Below are positions 32,713-46,280 of a DNA stretch of 64,000 nt, piece by piece. The stretch's first letter is position 1. Each line of letters starts with the position of its first letter. Source of the DNA: Panaeolus papilionaceus (lineage: Eukaryota; Basidiomycota; Agaricomycetes; Agaricales); the NCBI GenBank assembly GCA_015501605.1, contig JADNRZ010000011.1:1054001-1118000 (forward strand). Direction: 5' to 3'. The notes beneath the pieces are model-generated. The model was not told the DNA's origin. It searched no databases and saw nothing but the letters and a program-made list of their open reading frames with translations. The position numbers and the translations under genes are program-made.

Positions 32713-34906
32713 TCATGCGTAGATGCCTGCCGCAGGCCGTGGAGGTTTGCTACTGGGGTTGATGGGATACCGCGACTGGATGCCAGGTCCCTGGTCTTGC
32801 GAAAGCGGGATTGGCCCCGATCTCGAGAAGCTGCCGCCGGAAGGTGTCCCTCGCCGCAGGGGCGCAGTAGAGCCTGAGGCATTAGGATGGGGAGGACCGT
32901 ACAACAGAGGAACCGCATTGTGAGATTGATCTCTCCGTGAGGAAGTCTGTACCGATGACGCGCCCATGCCGGCGGAGGAAGTTATCGAGCTTGAAACCTT
33001 AGCCGCCTGTCGTTCCTGGCGGTCATACTGTTCCCTTTCCCGTTCTCTTTCCCGCGCCTGCTTCTCCTTCTCCTCGCGGTGTTTCCTGCGCTTCTCTTCC
33101 TCGAACTTCTTGGCCGCATCACTGGCGCTTGAGATACCTGGTCGGGGAGCGTTGACATTAGAAGGGGAAACAGCGTTCGGAAGACCGGAGGCAAAGGCGT
33201 TCGGGGCAAGGTACTGTGCGAAGTGATCACTGGGTGACATCGAAGACTTCGCTGACTCTGCCGTCGATCGTGGGGGCTTCTCAGAGTCATGGGTATCTCG
33301 GGAAGTGAGAGAAACAGGGAAGTGGGCAGCAGAGATATTGGGTAGCGAAGCAGAAACAGAGCCAGACCCGTCCCGTAGGATATCCTGCAATCGGTTTCGG
33401 AGGACTTCACCCTTGGGACTGGAACCAGTTCGAGCAGCAGCTGGACGGGTGGTCAACGCCGATGAGGCAGGCTCGTTCGAAGGAGTGGTCGTGCGACTGC
33501 CATTAGCACTGCTCAAAGGACTCCGATCACGGCTCGTGGGACGACTGGGGCTGGAGCTTGATCGAGCACGTTGTTGTCGGTGTTCAGAGTATGGGGCCGT
33601 ACGAGAAAGTCCAGAAGGCTCAGGTTTAACACGAGAATCCAATTTGGGTGGAGGTGGGGAGGAGTCTCCTCCAAGGTTGAATGGAGGCGGAGGCTTAGCG
33701 ATCGAGAAGGCGTGCATTTGCTCAGAATGATCGAGGGTGTTGGGCGTTGAGACTTCGTCCTCATCCTCATCCTCTTCCTCGCCATCCTCCGCAAGACTGG
33801 GAAGTTGCACGAACTGATCTCGTGAAGCAGGGAGTTGAGTGAACTGGGGGAGGGGAGAAATCAAGAAAGAATCGTCGTCCTGCAGAGCCATACCCCTAAG
33901 ATACTCTGGTGCGATGCTTGGTTGCACCAAGGACTTCAAAGGATCGATGATCGCCTCCTGCTGTGATCCCAACTGCTTCCTGACATGCTCCAACTCGCTC
34001 ATCATCTTCGCCTTCTCCTTCAGCATCGTGTTAACCTAGATCAAGAAACCGATGAATCATTAGTTAAGGAAAATTTGGAAATTGGAGGGGTTATGCACGG
34101 ACCATTCTACAAGGACGCCGTCAGCCAACGTGTCAAATCTAAGAGTAAAAAAGTAAACTCACTCGATAGCGTTGTTATAGACCTTGTTAGCGTTCTCGCA
34201 ATGTTCCCGCAAGCTAACCTCTACAGCAAGCGCCGTCTCCTTCTCGTACTTGCGAAGCTCGATCTCTTCCTTAAGCTTGTCCTGCAAACTCTCCTTCTCC
34301 AACGTCAAGGCCTTGATTTCCTCCTTGAGCTTCTCAATCTCCTGCTTCAGCGCGCGAAGATTAGCTCTAACATCGCACATAAACGACATCATCCGATGTG
34401 ACACCCGCAAGTCTCTGAACTGGTTATCTCAAAAATTAATCATCGAAGAATAAGAAGGCAACAATATAACGTACGAGATTCCGAGGTTGTGCTTGGAGGA
34501 ACGTTTTCATATCCTGAATGAGCTGACGCAAAGCCTTCTCCGCGATACCAGAGTCGGCCACATCCGACACGGCTTTCTGAAATCGTTCCGCTGTGCGGAG
34601 GTCATCCGTGCTGCATTGCATCCTTTCCAAAAGACCTTTGTCGAACGTGACGTGCAGCCTTCGGACGTCTGAGTGTTCGAAGGGCTTTCTGCACATGGGG
34701 CATGCTAAGGGCCCTTGAACCTGCATAATGCAGCTAGGGTCGACGGGGAACACGACATTGGTTAACCTCAAGGCTCGATTTGTTGGATTGCGGGCTCACC
34801 TTCGACAAAACACATGCCCGCAAGTAATTGTATGAGGTACGGTAACAGTATCGTCGTAGTCATGAGCACAAATATCACAGCTCGATGCTGGTGCCAGGGA
34901 AAGCAT
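32713..34906 (-). CDS. RING-finger protein with coiled coil and disordered tail
   Basis: Exons 34800-34906, 34475-34733, 34163-34419, 34111-34138 and 32713-34035 give 657 residues. A C3HC4 RING occupies residues 10-50 (CDIC, CGHVFC, SCIMQ, CPMC), which usually recruits a ubiquitin-charged E2. A helical region follows, then a strong coiled coil (LRALKQEIEKLKEEIKALTL), then a second short helix (MSELEHVRKQLGSQQ). The last 400 residues are Ser/Pro/Arg-rich and probably disordered, with acidic DEDEDE and basic EEEKRRKHREEKEKQ segments. Exon 4 (28 bases) uses a weak GTAGAA donor, chosen because it keeps the frame. It is probably an E3 ubiquitin ligase; substrates are unknown. Confidence 0.82.
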
Positions 34907-37900
34907 GGCGATAGTGATCAATGAGTGTGAAAGAGAATGTGAGGGGGAGGAGGTAGGTAGAGGTAGATGGTGGTGGTTCGGTAGTAAGGAATAAAGGGTA
35001 TCCCGGGAGCGACCTCAGTCGGGTGAGTTAGCGGTAATGTAGGGGAGGGGGTGGACGATTGTCCTTGTCATTCAGGAAAGCCATCAAAGACTTCCCAATC
35101 TTATAAGTAAGGATAGACACGAGGCTGTGGTTAAGCGAAAGTGACTTACTCGGAGAGAGAATCATATATTCCGAATCGAACAGGCTTGTCACCGGTGGTC
35201 CCTAGATGAAGTGAGCCCCTTTGATGCTGAACCCTCCACATTGAGTTTCCGAATCGAATGCAGACCAGTACACCAGATCTAGTATAAAGACAACTGTGCA
35301 AGTTACCGATTTGGCGAGTCACTGCCGGCAGACTTGCTCTGATGTAGGCAAGGAGATAAGGTCACAATGTCTCGTGGTTCGCAGTCCATGAAGCCGTGGA
35401 CACACCGTGTCCCTATTAGAACCAAACTGGTTGGCTCAAAAGCTGATAACCTCGAAATAGTATAATGGGACTCTCGTGATCCGTTTCTCAACTGGTCGTC
35501 GGCCACACGGACCGAGAGATTGCCCAAGAAAAAGCAAATTCCAGAGCGCTTCAGTCCTTAGCATGTAAGTTTCAGGGTTTCAGGAGCACTCTGCGCATTA
35601 TTAGTCAAATATCACATTGTCGGTCCGATGAGGATGATGCAAGGTCGGCAAACTTTGAATGCCTCGTTGAACCTAGAGGCCCACCTTTAGTCGAAAACGG
35701 TGGTTCCTCATCCTTATTCCTCTATTGTGGTATTGGAACATCATCTGTAAAGCTTCCTAATCAACAAAGACAACAGTTGAGATTATGTGTGGGTGCAATG
35801 GACCTGAAGATACTTACAAAAATGTGTTGTGCATCCATGATATTATTTGCATTTGAGCCCTTTCGTCATTCTGAACGGCAACGGAGCATAATCCAACTCC
35901 CCATTGACGTGGTCCAGATAGCGTCAACAATTAGCAGAGATCCGTCGCCCTTGAAGCACTTCCGTGCAATGAAGAACACAAAACGCACACAGTGACATGT
36001 GTATGGTGTTGCTACACACATTTCGGATGCCTTGGGGTTGCGGAATATATGACCACCCTTACCATTTCAGTTTATAGCCGTCGCTCATCAGCCAATATGC
36101 TAGGGTAAAAAGATAATGAAAATCGCTGCACATAGTGGAGAGTAATAACTCAAAAGCCTTCCGAGTTATTACGAAGGTACACGCCATATCACCTGATCGC
36201 AGCTCCCCCCTATTGATGTTAATGATGATGGTTCGAATCGATTTTAAGTTTTGAACTTTTAGGGCACCAGCTCATCGTCCCCATAAAATATTACACGAAG
36301 ACATTGGTTTTTGACGGTCGGTGTTCATTTGAGCTATTACGACCTTTAATATGTAATCGACTCGATGTCAAACTTCTAACGTGACATAGCAGACCGGATT
36401 TCCCAAGTGAACTTAACGGACTTCATTTCCATAGCCAATACACTCTCTATCTCTCAGGCTGTTCTTCATTTTTACCTTGATGAACAAGGGTTCTTACTTT
36501 CTTGCTTTTGATAGCTGACAGATGTCTATGTTTTTAATCTCTATCATATCATACGTACTCATTGGTGAACGACTTATGAAGTCGAAGACCCTGTTTGATG
36601 CATACATTTCTCCTCGAAATCACATAATGGGCTCCAAACTGCCCTGTCAGTAAGTAAGAGACAACAGGCGTAGATAGCAGATATACGACACTGGCGGGTT
36701 CGAACAGGGTTTATAATTGATGAACTGCCGTGGTCCCTGGAAAACCCGTGACTGAGATGGGACAGAGAACCAGTTTGTGGGTCGAATGAGCGCAGCAAGT
36801 AGACCGGTCCAATAGTGCAGGTCCAATGGTACAGCGTTATGGCAACATAATAGCAGGGCTAAAAATACATGAAATTGACTACATTACAGTGGTCTACACC
36901 ACACAGCTAAACCCAGCGGTAGGCTGTCGACTGCATGCTCAGAGTTTATTGGTGCTATCTTGTAGTCCATTCGTATCAAGCGTAGACCATTAAATTAAAA
37001 CAAATGTTGAAAATCTTCTGAGATCCTGATGTAGGCAACACCCACCTTTTTTTAGGCATAGGGATATCAGTAAACTCTTAGATCAGAATATGCCATTTCA
37101 TGGTTATTGTCAGGAGAGAATGCTATCAGAAGAAGCGCAATGCGTGTCAAAGTAGCGAGATAATCAAGCACGTCTTCATTCTAGGTCAGGTCATGAGCCA
37201 GCATTGGAATGGTAACTACGTATTGTTATTTGTCCTGCGTATATCGTCCATTAAACCCAGTAAAGCTAGGAACGATAGGTGTGTGGCAACTGGAATACTA
37301 CGCCACTCCACTTATGAAGGAAAGTCACTACATCATCGACAGGGAGTCAATAGTTTGCATAACCCCCTTCAACATGAACGATGATGGTTCGGGTTGCTAT
37401 TGATCCATATCCTCAACGACTTGCTCAGCGCTTCGTAATTTCTCGCTGTCTCCACCGGCTACGTATATTACTTCAATGGCCGACGGAAAACGAACTGATT
37501 TACGGATTGTGTGCTCGGGTTCTCTAATTCACTGTTCTCACCTGGCGGCGTCGGTGGCGTCTCTGTTTACCTTAGAAAAGTAAGCCTACTCCGAACCCTG
37601 ATACATCAACCCTTGAAATGTGCTCATCTGCTATTGATCCCTTATCTTATCGCTCCAAATGACACACAAGACCTAGGATCGCACTGGCGTGAGCACAGAA
37701 TGACGACTGTGTTGAATGCGGAGATACATGCCACCAGAGGGATCAGACTTTTAATGAGGCCGCATATTGAATCTGCAGCGTTCTATTTAATTGAGCGGCC
37801 TCTACTTCAATGCTTATCTCAGCCGTGAGCATATGGGTCAATTCAGCGTTCCGAGAACAGTTTGACGCGAACCCTTGATATTCGCGTATGTACCTGTGAA

Positions 37901-38491
37901 AGAAAAGGGATCATTCGTCAGATGATCACCCAAAACACCAACATCATGGCACCATGCTTACACACTGGGCCATTTCCAAAGTCACGACGACAGCCGACTC
38001 GGATGACCGTTATCTAGATGTCCTTTTTTTGATATTTGAGATATCTCAACGCTATTTTCAGGATAAGCGTCTACATATGACCAATAAAAGAGGAAGAATT
38101 GCCATGATTTGATTGAGATCAAGATGCCAGAACCCCGCGGAGACAAAGTTGACCTACTATAATGAAATTATAGCAGAAGGTATAAAGAATACTCTGGGTA
38201 GAAACGAGAAACCCTCAGGGGAATTTCAGTAGATTAAAATGAGAACTGAAGTGGCGTTACAGTTGAAGATCGTCAATTAACATTGCTTGAGCGCTAAACG
38301 AGGTGAAAGGTTGTCGGAGATTAAACCGGGGTTATATTTGTCCATGCTTGGCAAGACCTTTGCTAACGTGTCAGTCACGCGTCTAAGCCATAATTCTCAC
38401 GGTCATTCACTTTCGCTCTGACGTTGCAGTCGGAATTGCCAGCACACGGTAAAACACTTTCTACTCTTACCTTCGTTTCATCTCCTCCGCC
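34907..38491. other. Gene-free stretch (3.6 kb)
   Basis: No supported gene on either strand. Short frames lack domains and splice-consistent continuation. A segment around 35785-35830 (GTGGGTGCAATGGACCTGA) loosely resembles 40997-41040. GTTCGAA words at 36234 and 36697 do not belong to tRNA folds. The region may contain untranslated or non-coding transcripts. Confidence 0.4.
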
Positions 38492-38948
38492 ATGGTCAGT
38501 ATTTGTCGAAATTTCAGGAGATTTTTACTAACCAAATTACATATAATGTACAGTCCGACTCAGATTCTTCCCGTGCCGTTGGTCGTAGCGCTTCAGGAGT
38601 TGCTAAGCCACCTGGTGCGCAGATTCGGTAAGAGAACCAGTTTCAGGAGAGAAGGAGAGCAATTCTGAAGCTTTGAATAGTCGACGTGCAGCTGGTGCAT
38701 CCCAGGTGTCCAAGCCCAATTCAACACGGGCGGCTGGTGCTGGAGGATCATCGAACACCATGTTGAAGCTTTACACTGACGATTCACCTGGTCTCCGAGT
38801 GTGAGTTTCATATGTTTAACTCAACACGTAGTCATTGACACGTCTTCATAGTGATCCTTTCATCGTCCTAGTTCTGTCTCTTTCCTTCATTGGCTCCATC
38901 TTCTTCCTCCACATCTCCGCCAAGGTCATTCGTGCATTCACCAAATAA
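38492..38948 (+). CDS. Sec61 beta subunit of the ER protein translocon
   Basis: Four exons (38492-38494, 38554-38627, 38681-38800, 38852-38948) give 97 residues. The first exon is the ATG alone. The cytosolic N-terminal half is Ser/Gly/Ala/Arg-rich (SDSDSSRAVGRSASG). Next comes the conserved block MLKLYTDDSPGLRVDPFIVL, diagnostic of Sec61 beta/Sbh1. One transmembrane helix (VLSLSFIGSIFFLHISAKV) and a short lumenal tail complete it. The protein is a small tail-anchored partner of the Sec61 alpha/gamma channel that moves nascent proteins into the ER. The length fits the family. Confidence 0.95.
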
Positions 38949-41900
38949 ATAACCTATGTATTGGCGTGTATTCTCGCGTTCGGCTTCCAGTTATACGGCG
39001 CCACCTTGGGTCAGATCGAAGCCTTTTAATTTATAATATGGCATAGCCTTGCATACCCCTCACGATTTTGGTATTTGGATTCGCTATTCGTGTTGTACCA
39101 AAAGTATCTGCCACACAGGCAACCTCTGCGCTATATTACTCCATCTACCAAGCTATTTACTCTGTGCACGAGAATAAGTGGTGAAAATATGAGCTCTTGA
39201 TATGTTGAGTCCTGCCTTTCATTCAATTATTTTGGGTTGCACAGAAATTAACAGACCCAGGCTTGCAATCTCTATCATGTCCACAAAAGTTTACTTGGTA
39301 CCCCTCCTTCCTGCTGGACTTCGGGACAAATTTCACATCTTCATGAACCGCGTCATCTCGTTCTAATGAACCAAACCGCTGTCGTTACTGTCGGGTCATT
39401 TTCTCAGAGTCAGAGGACCTAGGTGTTGCCGCACCGTTTCCACGTTGCAAAACCGAAAAAGAAAGCTATCCCTGAAAAGCCAGATTCGGTTAACTATCAA
39501 GCTTCTCCTACCTTTCTTTCCTGCTTCATTCTCACAGCATCACGATCGTCCAGCATAACGCCCAGGCTGATGATCTCTTTCGAGACATGGTAATGAAGCA
39601 CTGTTCGTGATGCATTTCGAGCATGCCTTCATGCCTTTTGAACACCGTTAAGCACCCTAATTTTTTAGGTGGCCAGACAAAGAGGATGTACTGTGACCTA
39701 CGCCGCTATATTTTTACCACTGTGGGTATCGGTATTCCCCAACCCATTATCAAGTGTGGGACTCAAACGTGGTTATCTGGTTAGGATCAACGGCATGCAA
39801 TATGGCCCTGCGCATTGTTTTATCAGCACAATACCAGCGAGGTTGTATTTCGTCATTCTGGCTCTTCACTTTTGCACTATCCTGGTGATAGCCAACTTCA
39901 TCTTATCCTGTCCTCAAAAATCTTATCCACGACTAACGTGAACTCCGCTAGCCCTGCATAGTTTCATCATGCATACCAGGAAATTGACGCTACTTGGCTC
40001 AGCTCCATAGCGCAATTTTCAAGTCTAGCCAAAAGGCTTGCTGCGACCTGTGTCGTGCCTTGCTGGCTTACGTTCCCAGTCTCACAATGAATTGCATGTC
40101 ATTCACGCATCATGCTGTAACCAGCTCTCATACCCCGCTACCTTCCCTTCTAGACTCCCGCTCATTAAACTTCTTTCAATTGATGCGACCCTCTTGAAAG
40201 GTTAAATAATATGTCCTACATACCCTAACACAACCATTTATTTCCCTTCTTGTTGATAGAGCGGAAGTAAATACAGGTGGACATTTGAACCCCCTTGTAT
40301 ACAGATAGTGGAAAGAAGGCGTTACGAATCATCCACCAGTTTGTTGCAACATGCCGCAAACACGTTGCTTTGCTGATGGGGTTCACACTCTATTTCCTCC
40401 CCTGGCGGGCGTCTTTCTGCGTTAGGATCTTAGCCCTTTATTTCTTCCTACTCATGGGTTTGAACCATGCGAAGCGAAGTGGTGCCGTCGGAAGTTGAGT
40501 GCCCTATTAGGTTCATGTTATTCCGTTATTCCTTTGAACATTGTTAGCCTCGTATGTTGTACTGCACTTTCGGGACAATGTCTTCTATTGCCCGGGAACG
40601 GTGGGATGCTGGCTATTGAAAGAAACGTTCTGGACTGACAACTTCCGAAAGATGCCCTTAAGGAAGCTACGCCCATAGGAGTGCATTTTGCTTGCCTGCA
40701 ACGGAAGAGGGACGTTATTCAACCTCTACTCCATCCGACGGACGGATAGCACTAGCAGCATTTCCGATACACCACCACCAACATGATTCTTTCCACCTCG
40801 GCGAACGACTACATATCCTATACCCATTGCAGGCCTACCTGGGACCCTTCTTTAAAACGTAAGTCAGAACGTTGCAGAAACACGAGTATCTAAATCAAGG
40901 TAAATACAGTCTGCTGGTGTGTGAGCCAAATGTCGGAACTTGGCATTGCTTTTGAGGTGTTAGGCTCGTCCTGAACATCGCGACATCGCCACTGTATTAT
41001 GGGTGCAAATGGACTTGAGGGACCTACGAGAAGTGTTTTAGATAGCTCGCTTAGTGACGTGTCGTCCTTCCTGCCACTGGTTCTCCCCTAACTGTTCTTG
41101 CCACGAACGCGTGAACAAGATGAGGCAACTTACGATACGCTTTTTCAAATTGGGTTCACGGATAAAAGTCCGTTCACAATTTGAGGATAACCATGAGGCA
41201 TTTTCGGTGGCTCTGTCCGAATTTTTGGGAAGTCAAATCAGATACATGAAACAGGAAGGTGGTTCAGTAGTTTTGGGAGATTTATCCAATATGAAAACAG
41301 GGTAGAAGGACGATGGTGTGAAGACGAGTAAATTCTTGTGGGTATTGTTGTTCAAAATGTTCATAATCATCTGGTGGATGTTGAAGATCCATGCGTCGCA
41401 GTGAACGACATTCAATAGGTTAAATAAAGACGATGAGATAAAAATATAAGTCTGGGGAACCTCTGCAGAAGAAGCACGTCTTGGAATATCTCCAAGCTGA
41501 AACGATAGAGAGATGTGCGAACAGAAACGGACCGTATGTAACGCCTGCTGGTCATCAGATATTTTTCTATCAGACGGTTTTAGTGCACGCATTGACTTAC
41601 AAAATAGTAGATGTGATACGAATTTGAAAGGCCGGACAGCTCCGGACAGCGTTGTCAACGTTCAGCAGGCGGAGTTTGTGAAATAATCTTGTCTTAAATT
41701 CTCTTTGATGTGGCCAAGGGACAATGTCAAAACATGATGAGCTGGTGGTAACGAGGTAGCCAAAACTGCGTATTTGAAAGGATTGTCCAACTGTTGGTAT
41801 CCTGCATGTGAAGTAGCCTTGCGTTCCTCTCTAAACATAGTCAAGACTCAAGACCTGGAGAAACGATGACAAGCAACATCTGATGTGACGATTTTAACTC

Positions 41901-44154
41901 GACTGACCTTCCCCAATGATCACATCGCAGACAGGTTTATTAAACACAGCTTGAGAGTGAATTCGACTCTCCTCGAGGATGAAACAGCCTTTTCTGGCAT
42001 ACAGTCAGTCTCCCCATCGGTCCGGGTGTTCTTGAAGATGTTTCGAACTTGGGCGACGTTTTCTATTGATAACTGAAGTCCTGACGTCAAATGCCGTGAA
42101 AGATAAGTTCGTCCTTGTCAATGTAATAGATAAATACAGTATGACGGAATGGTGTTTAGCATTCTCCACATCATCTGTAACGTGAGGAGCTTGCTACACG
42201 TTCAACATCCCCTATGCGGCGCATTTCCAGGAGGCGGATGTAGATCCCCACCAATCAACATCGCAAGGGGGTCAGCGATGCCATAAGTCGAGGAATGCAC
42301 CAGTGTACAGGGATGCTCAGGCATATATCGTGCCCCCTGAAGGGACTAGCTACCCCGACAGGGAAAATGTTAGAACTCACTTACCTCACAACCCAGCTCA
42401 GAATATTTGAAGCGGGCCCATGGTGTAGGACGATAATCAAATCAAGTAAATCCGCAAAATGATAAACACGTTACGCCTCATCTATGAATGCTGAGAGGAA
42501 AATACGTTCAGCAATCACAGCAGATTAACGTGAGGCGAAAGCGTACCAGGGGCAATCAACACTCGATCGTCGGGTAAGTGTGCGTCAAAATGTGCGGCTC
42601 GCGACTCTGACCGCTGGCGGTCAAGCATCATCAACACGATTGCAATCCAGGTCGTCCGCAGTATGCCAGTGCAGGGTCGATATTCTCCGCAAAGCGACGT
42701 CGCTTGAACACGATCATTCATTTAGGAGGGTTAAAGTCACAGTGCTTCAACGTGGTCCCTGGTTGACGTCATGACTAGTTACAGTATTCAGGAAGCGGTG
42801 ATGGAGTAGAGGTAGCGCTTGGAGATGAAGATAGTCCCCACCGTCGTGAGGCCATGGTGGAGTTGGGAGGAGTTGGGGTTCATCTACAGCAGCCTCCAGG
42901 ACGAAAAGCTCCTACAATTTGACAATAAGCCTGAAATAACGCCCAAGAATGTTATTAATGCACACCTTAAACAAGGATCTGATGGAGACAAACTCCTGGC
43001 AGAGGCAATGTCAGAACCCCGTTGAAACCTAGATAAGCAAGTGAGAAACCATAATCTGGGATTAATGCCGTTATTAAACTCAAAACTGTTTTTCACGAAA
43101 CCCTGTTTGTAATTTTAACCTATAATCGACGATACTGGCCGTCAGGAGCCAAGTAAGCTGAACAACGACATGTAACGCACCAGAACATCCCCTTTGCAAG
43201 CGAACAGTTTGTCAGTAGTTTGTGGTCCACACGAAGGAGCGTCCGCCGTCTAAAATAAGCGCAATTTATCTGAAAGCGAAACACCAAAGTTCGGGTCAGT
43301 CAAACTGACAGCACGAAATGAATAAAAATAAGGTTAGTTTTAATCGCCACGAGGCTTAAAAAACGTTACTGTAGGTAGCGAATTCGGACGGTGCCGTCAA
43401 GCTTGCAAAGCCATCCCCATCCATTGAGATCTCCACGTTTACCGTCAGTGAGCCCCAGCAGGCTAGCAACATCCACTATCTTGGGTAGCAGATGGCGGGT
43501 ATAATGACGGCTGTTCATCTCCCATTTAGAGGCTTAAAGTGTTATCTTACATTTGAAGATTGCGCAGAGACGGCAACACATGGAGGATGGATGTAATCGC
43601 AGAGTGGCAGCAAAAACGTATTGCGCAGAGCGCTTCTCCCGTGTTACGCAATAACGTGTTTCTGTGATGGGGTTGATCTTTGGACAGACCATTTAATGCA
43701 CCAGGCGATGTTCTTTGCTTTCCCACTTGCTCTCCTGGTCTCACATCCTGAAGTATCAACAAGGTTAGCTGCACTCGTGTTAGCCAAAGATGTCGCCATA
43801 CCTGCAAGAAATACTCGGTCCAAGGTAGGAGGACGCGTTGAACCGCAGACAGAACCCAGTTCAAGGACGGACGAGGTCTTCAGAATATTTTTAAATCATC
43901 CTATTTGGACTCCGGAAAAGCCTTTAAACCATTGGCAACAATTGAGATACACAGTGGATATGTTGGCAAAAATATAGCAGCTATGATCAACCTATAGATG
44001 CATGGTGAGTAGGAATCAGATAATACATGTGAGTTATACCGATACTTACCTAGTCTAAGTCTATAATCCCCATTGGCACCCATAGCCAGGCAAAGAAAAA
44101 AAAACCAAGATAAAGAACCTCATCTAGGGGACTGACAGAAGGAGCATCTTTATT
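38949..44154. other. Gene-free stretch (5.2 kb)
   Basis: This is the longest part without a supported gene. Frames up to about 140 residues exist on both strands (for example 41233-41658 minus and 43621-43977 plus), but they have no recognisable domains, and codons and frames change without splice signals. I see no LTRs, inverted ends or tRNA-like folds. It may be decayed sequence, non-coding transcription, or untranslated regions of Sec61 beta and the SET gene. Confidence 0.4.
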
Positions 44155-45490
44155 TCAGATGGATACCGCACTCCCCTCGTCGCCACACTTGGCACAGGAA
44201 CAACGGAAGAACCAATTCCTCTCCAGAACAGCTTGCCGCTCCTTGACAGGTACAGTCTCATCCGTATAGCTGATACACAATTCTTCACCCTCTTGGACGT
44301 CGCGGAGGGTATAAAAGACCAATTTTTGCCTTTCACGGCGCTTCTTGACGTTCGGTGCACAACCTAGGTACGAATTTAGCCGGTGTTCAGAACGACTTGC
44401 TAAAATACTGACCGTGATTGAAATAGGACGCAAACGTGAATGCTCCCCAGCCTAGCATCTCGCTTTCCTCGCCCTCGGGTGCCATATCCCAGATACCAAA
44501 AATATTCCCTGGGTCGCGCGATAGAAGTGCACGGACAGGAGCAGATGTTTTGACAAACATTTCCAGTTGCTTCCTTGGTAGCTGAGATTCCGAGGATACG
44601 TTTTTGGTGCGCTTCAGCTGGAAGCATAGATGCCGGATAAAGCGGTATATTTTGATATGCGATGCAAGCAGGTATGGTTTTGTAACAAGGAAAGGAAGTT
44701 CGTTGTCTTGAAGCTGAATGAAATCCTCCCAGAAACCTGCGCCATTGGGTCCTTGTTTTTTCAGGATTGTCGCGTTAAAGTGTTCCGACACTTTGCCCAC
44801 GAGGCCGTCCAAAACGTATCGGACAGTATCCAGCTCAAATTCGTTCAACTCTTCTGTCCATTCTCGTTTCGCGTCAAGATCCCCTGCGTCCTCGGCCAAG
44901 TTCCAGGAGGCGTCCAAGAACGACAGAGTGATCTCGTCTTGGGAAACGTTGTCGAGGTATTCGAAAGGATTTGGGGTGACAACCTTGGGTTTCTTTCTAC
45001 CAGTCTTGCTCATATGATCGACGAGCCGCTCTAAAGAACGATAAAGATCAACAGCCCAAGTTATATCGCCATTGCAGGCTCGTTCGGAGATCCACTGATC
45101 GCGACATTCCTTGGTGCAAAACCACAACCCTGCGCCCACCGCACCTTCAACCTCCACCAGGCGAACAGACCATTTGCTCTTTTTACTTTCAAAAGCATAC
45201 CCAAAGCACGACCCGCATACCTCCCGCTTGAATTTACGGAAGATAACCGCCCCGTAAGGACCTGTTGTCTCGAGGATGGTCTCCCCCTTGGGTATGCTGT
45301 GCCTTGCGAAGGCACCTCGACCGCCGTACTGTGTGGACTCGATTGAGTAGAAAGCAGTGTCAACACCCATATAACGCTTATCGATGGCACGCGTTATCTG
45401 GGGTTTTATGTCAAGACTGACAATACACTGTCCGAACTGGGCCTGTAATGAAGGAAGATTATCAGCTTGCTGGCATTCTCTTTCCGACAT
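44155..45490 (-). CDS. SET-domain protein lysine methyltransferase (SMYD-like)
   Basis: Exons 44413-45490 and 44155-44363 give 428 residues. The SET domain is split around an inserted zinc-binding region, as in SMYD proteins: GGRGAFARHSIPKGETIL opens SET, then CGSC...CTKEC is a MYND-like cysteine cluster. A helical insertion leads to the core motif NHGCAPNV, formed across the intron, and CISYTDE. A post-SET FRCSCAKCGD with three cysteines follows. The core binds S-adenosylmethionine and methylates lysine. Most relatives have NHSC at the first motif, whereas here it is NHGC. Histone or non-histone substrate cannot be told. The gene is divergent from the RING gene at 46281, with 790 bases between. 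Confidence 0.85.
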
Positions 45491-46280
45491 TATGACGATA
45501 AAATTTTAGGACAACGCACCGATGGGGAAGATGTATATTTTCAAGAGCATGTTGACAATGTGGCAGACGTCTTAATGCGCGTAGCACGAGGACGCGGAAG
45601 CCAACCATTGCCAATTTTTTGTGCAGAATCAAGCTGACTAATATGTTTTCGCGGTCAGGGGTTTTGGCGATGGCGCTTGAACTCCTTCCTGCACAACCAC
45701 AATGATCCTTTCTTTCCACAATGCTCATAACATCGTTTGAGTTCGCTTCACAAACGTGAATTAATGTCTTACTGTTCACTATTGCTGACTTCAGATAATC
45801 CACTGATTATCCGTTTATTAGCTGGTGAGTCATAAACAATCATTACCGGGTCATGTTCTGCTTGATTTAGTTCAACACGTTGCCAGATCCTCTTCCGTGG
45901 CAGTGAAATGTGCTTACAGCGCCCATCTTCCACCGCAAAATGTAAACCTCTCGGGACTTCGAGAACAATCTTGGAGGATTATCCCGGTAACATCCTTGCT
46001 ATGCACAGTTAAAGCGGAAATGCCTGTTGGAGATTGGAGATTATAGTTGGAGGCATGTTGTCGTCATGTCAAAAACGGAAATGCCTAACTATGATTACAT
46101 TGTGGGCACCAATTCAAGTACCCACAATTTATTTCGTCGTTGATCCTTCCTTTCCATCTCTCTTCTTCCTCCCCTTCAGACCTTCGTGTGCTCGTGCTTT
46201 GTTGTCCTCGCTTCACAGTTGAAGTATCCTCCGCTCTGCGGCCTTCTTGTTGAACCTTTGCTGGGAGCGCTATTACTCAA
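45491..46280. promoter_or_regulatory. Shared divergent intergenic region
   Basis: These 790 bases separate the starts of the SET gene (minus) and the RING gene (plus). It must hold both promoters and 5' untranslated regions. I see no clear TATA box or other named site. Pyrimidine-rich sequence lies before 46281. Confidence 0.4.

Noticed and set aside
36230..36245. GGTTCGAATCG resembling a tRNA B box
   Set aside because: No A box at a suitable distance and no cloverleaf could be drawn. The similar word at 36697 also lacks the final C of a B box.
39669..43977. Several frames of 60-140 residues between Sec61 beta and the SET gene
   Set aside because: They have no motifs, overlap frames on the other strand, and lack consistent introns; chance ORFs are the simpler explanation.
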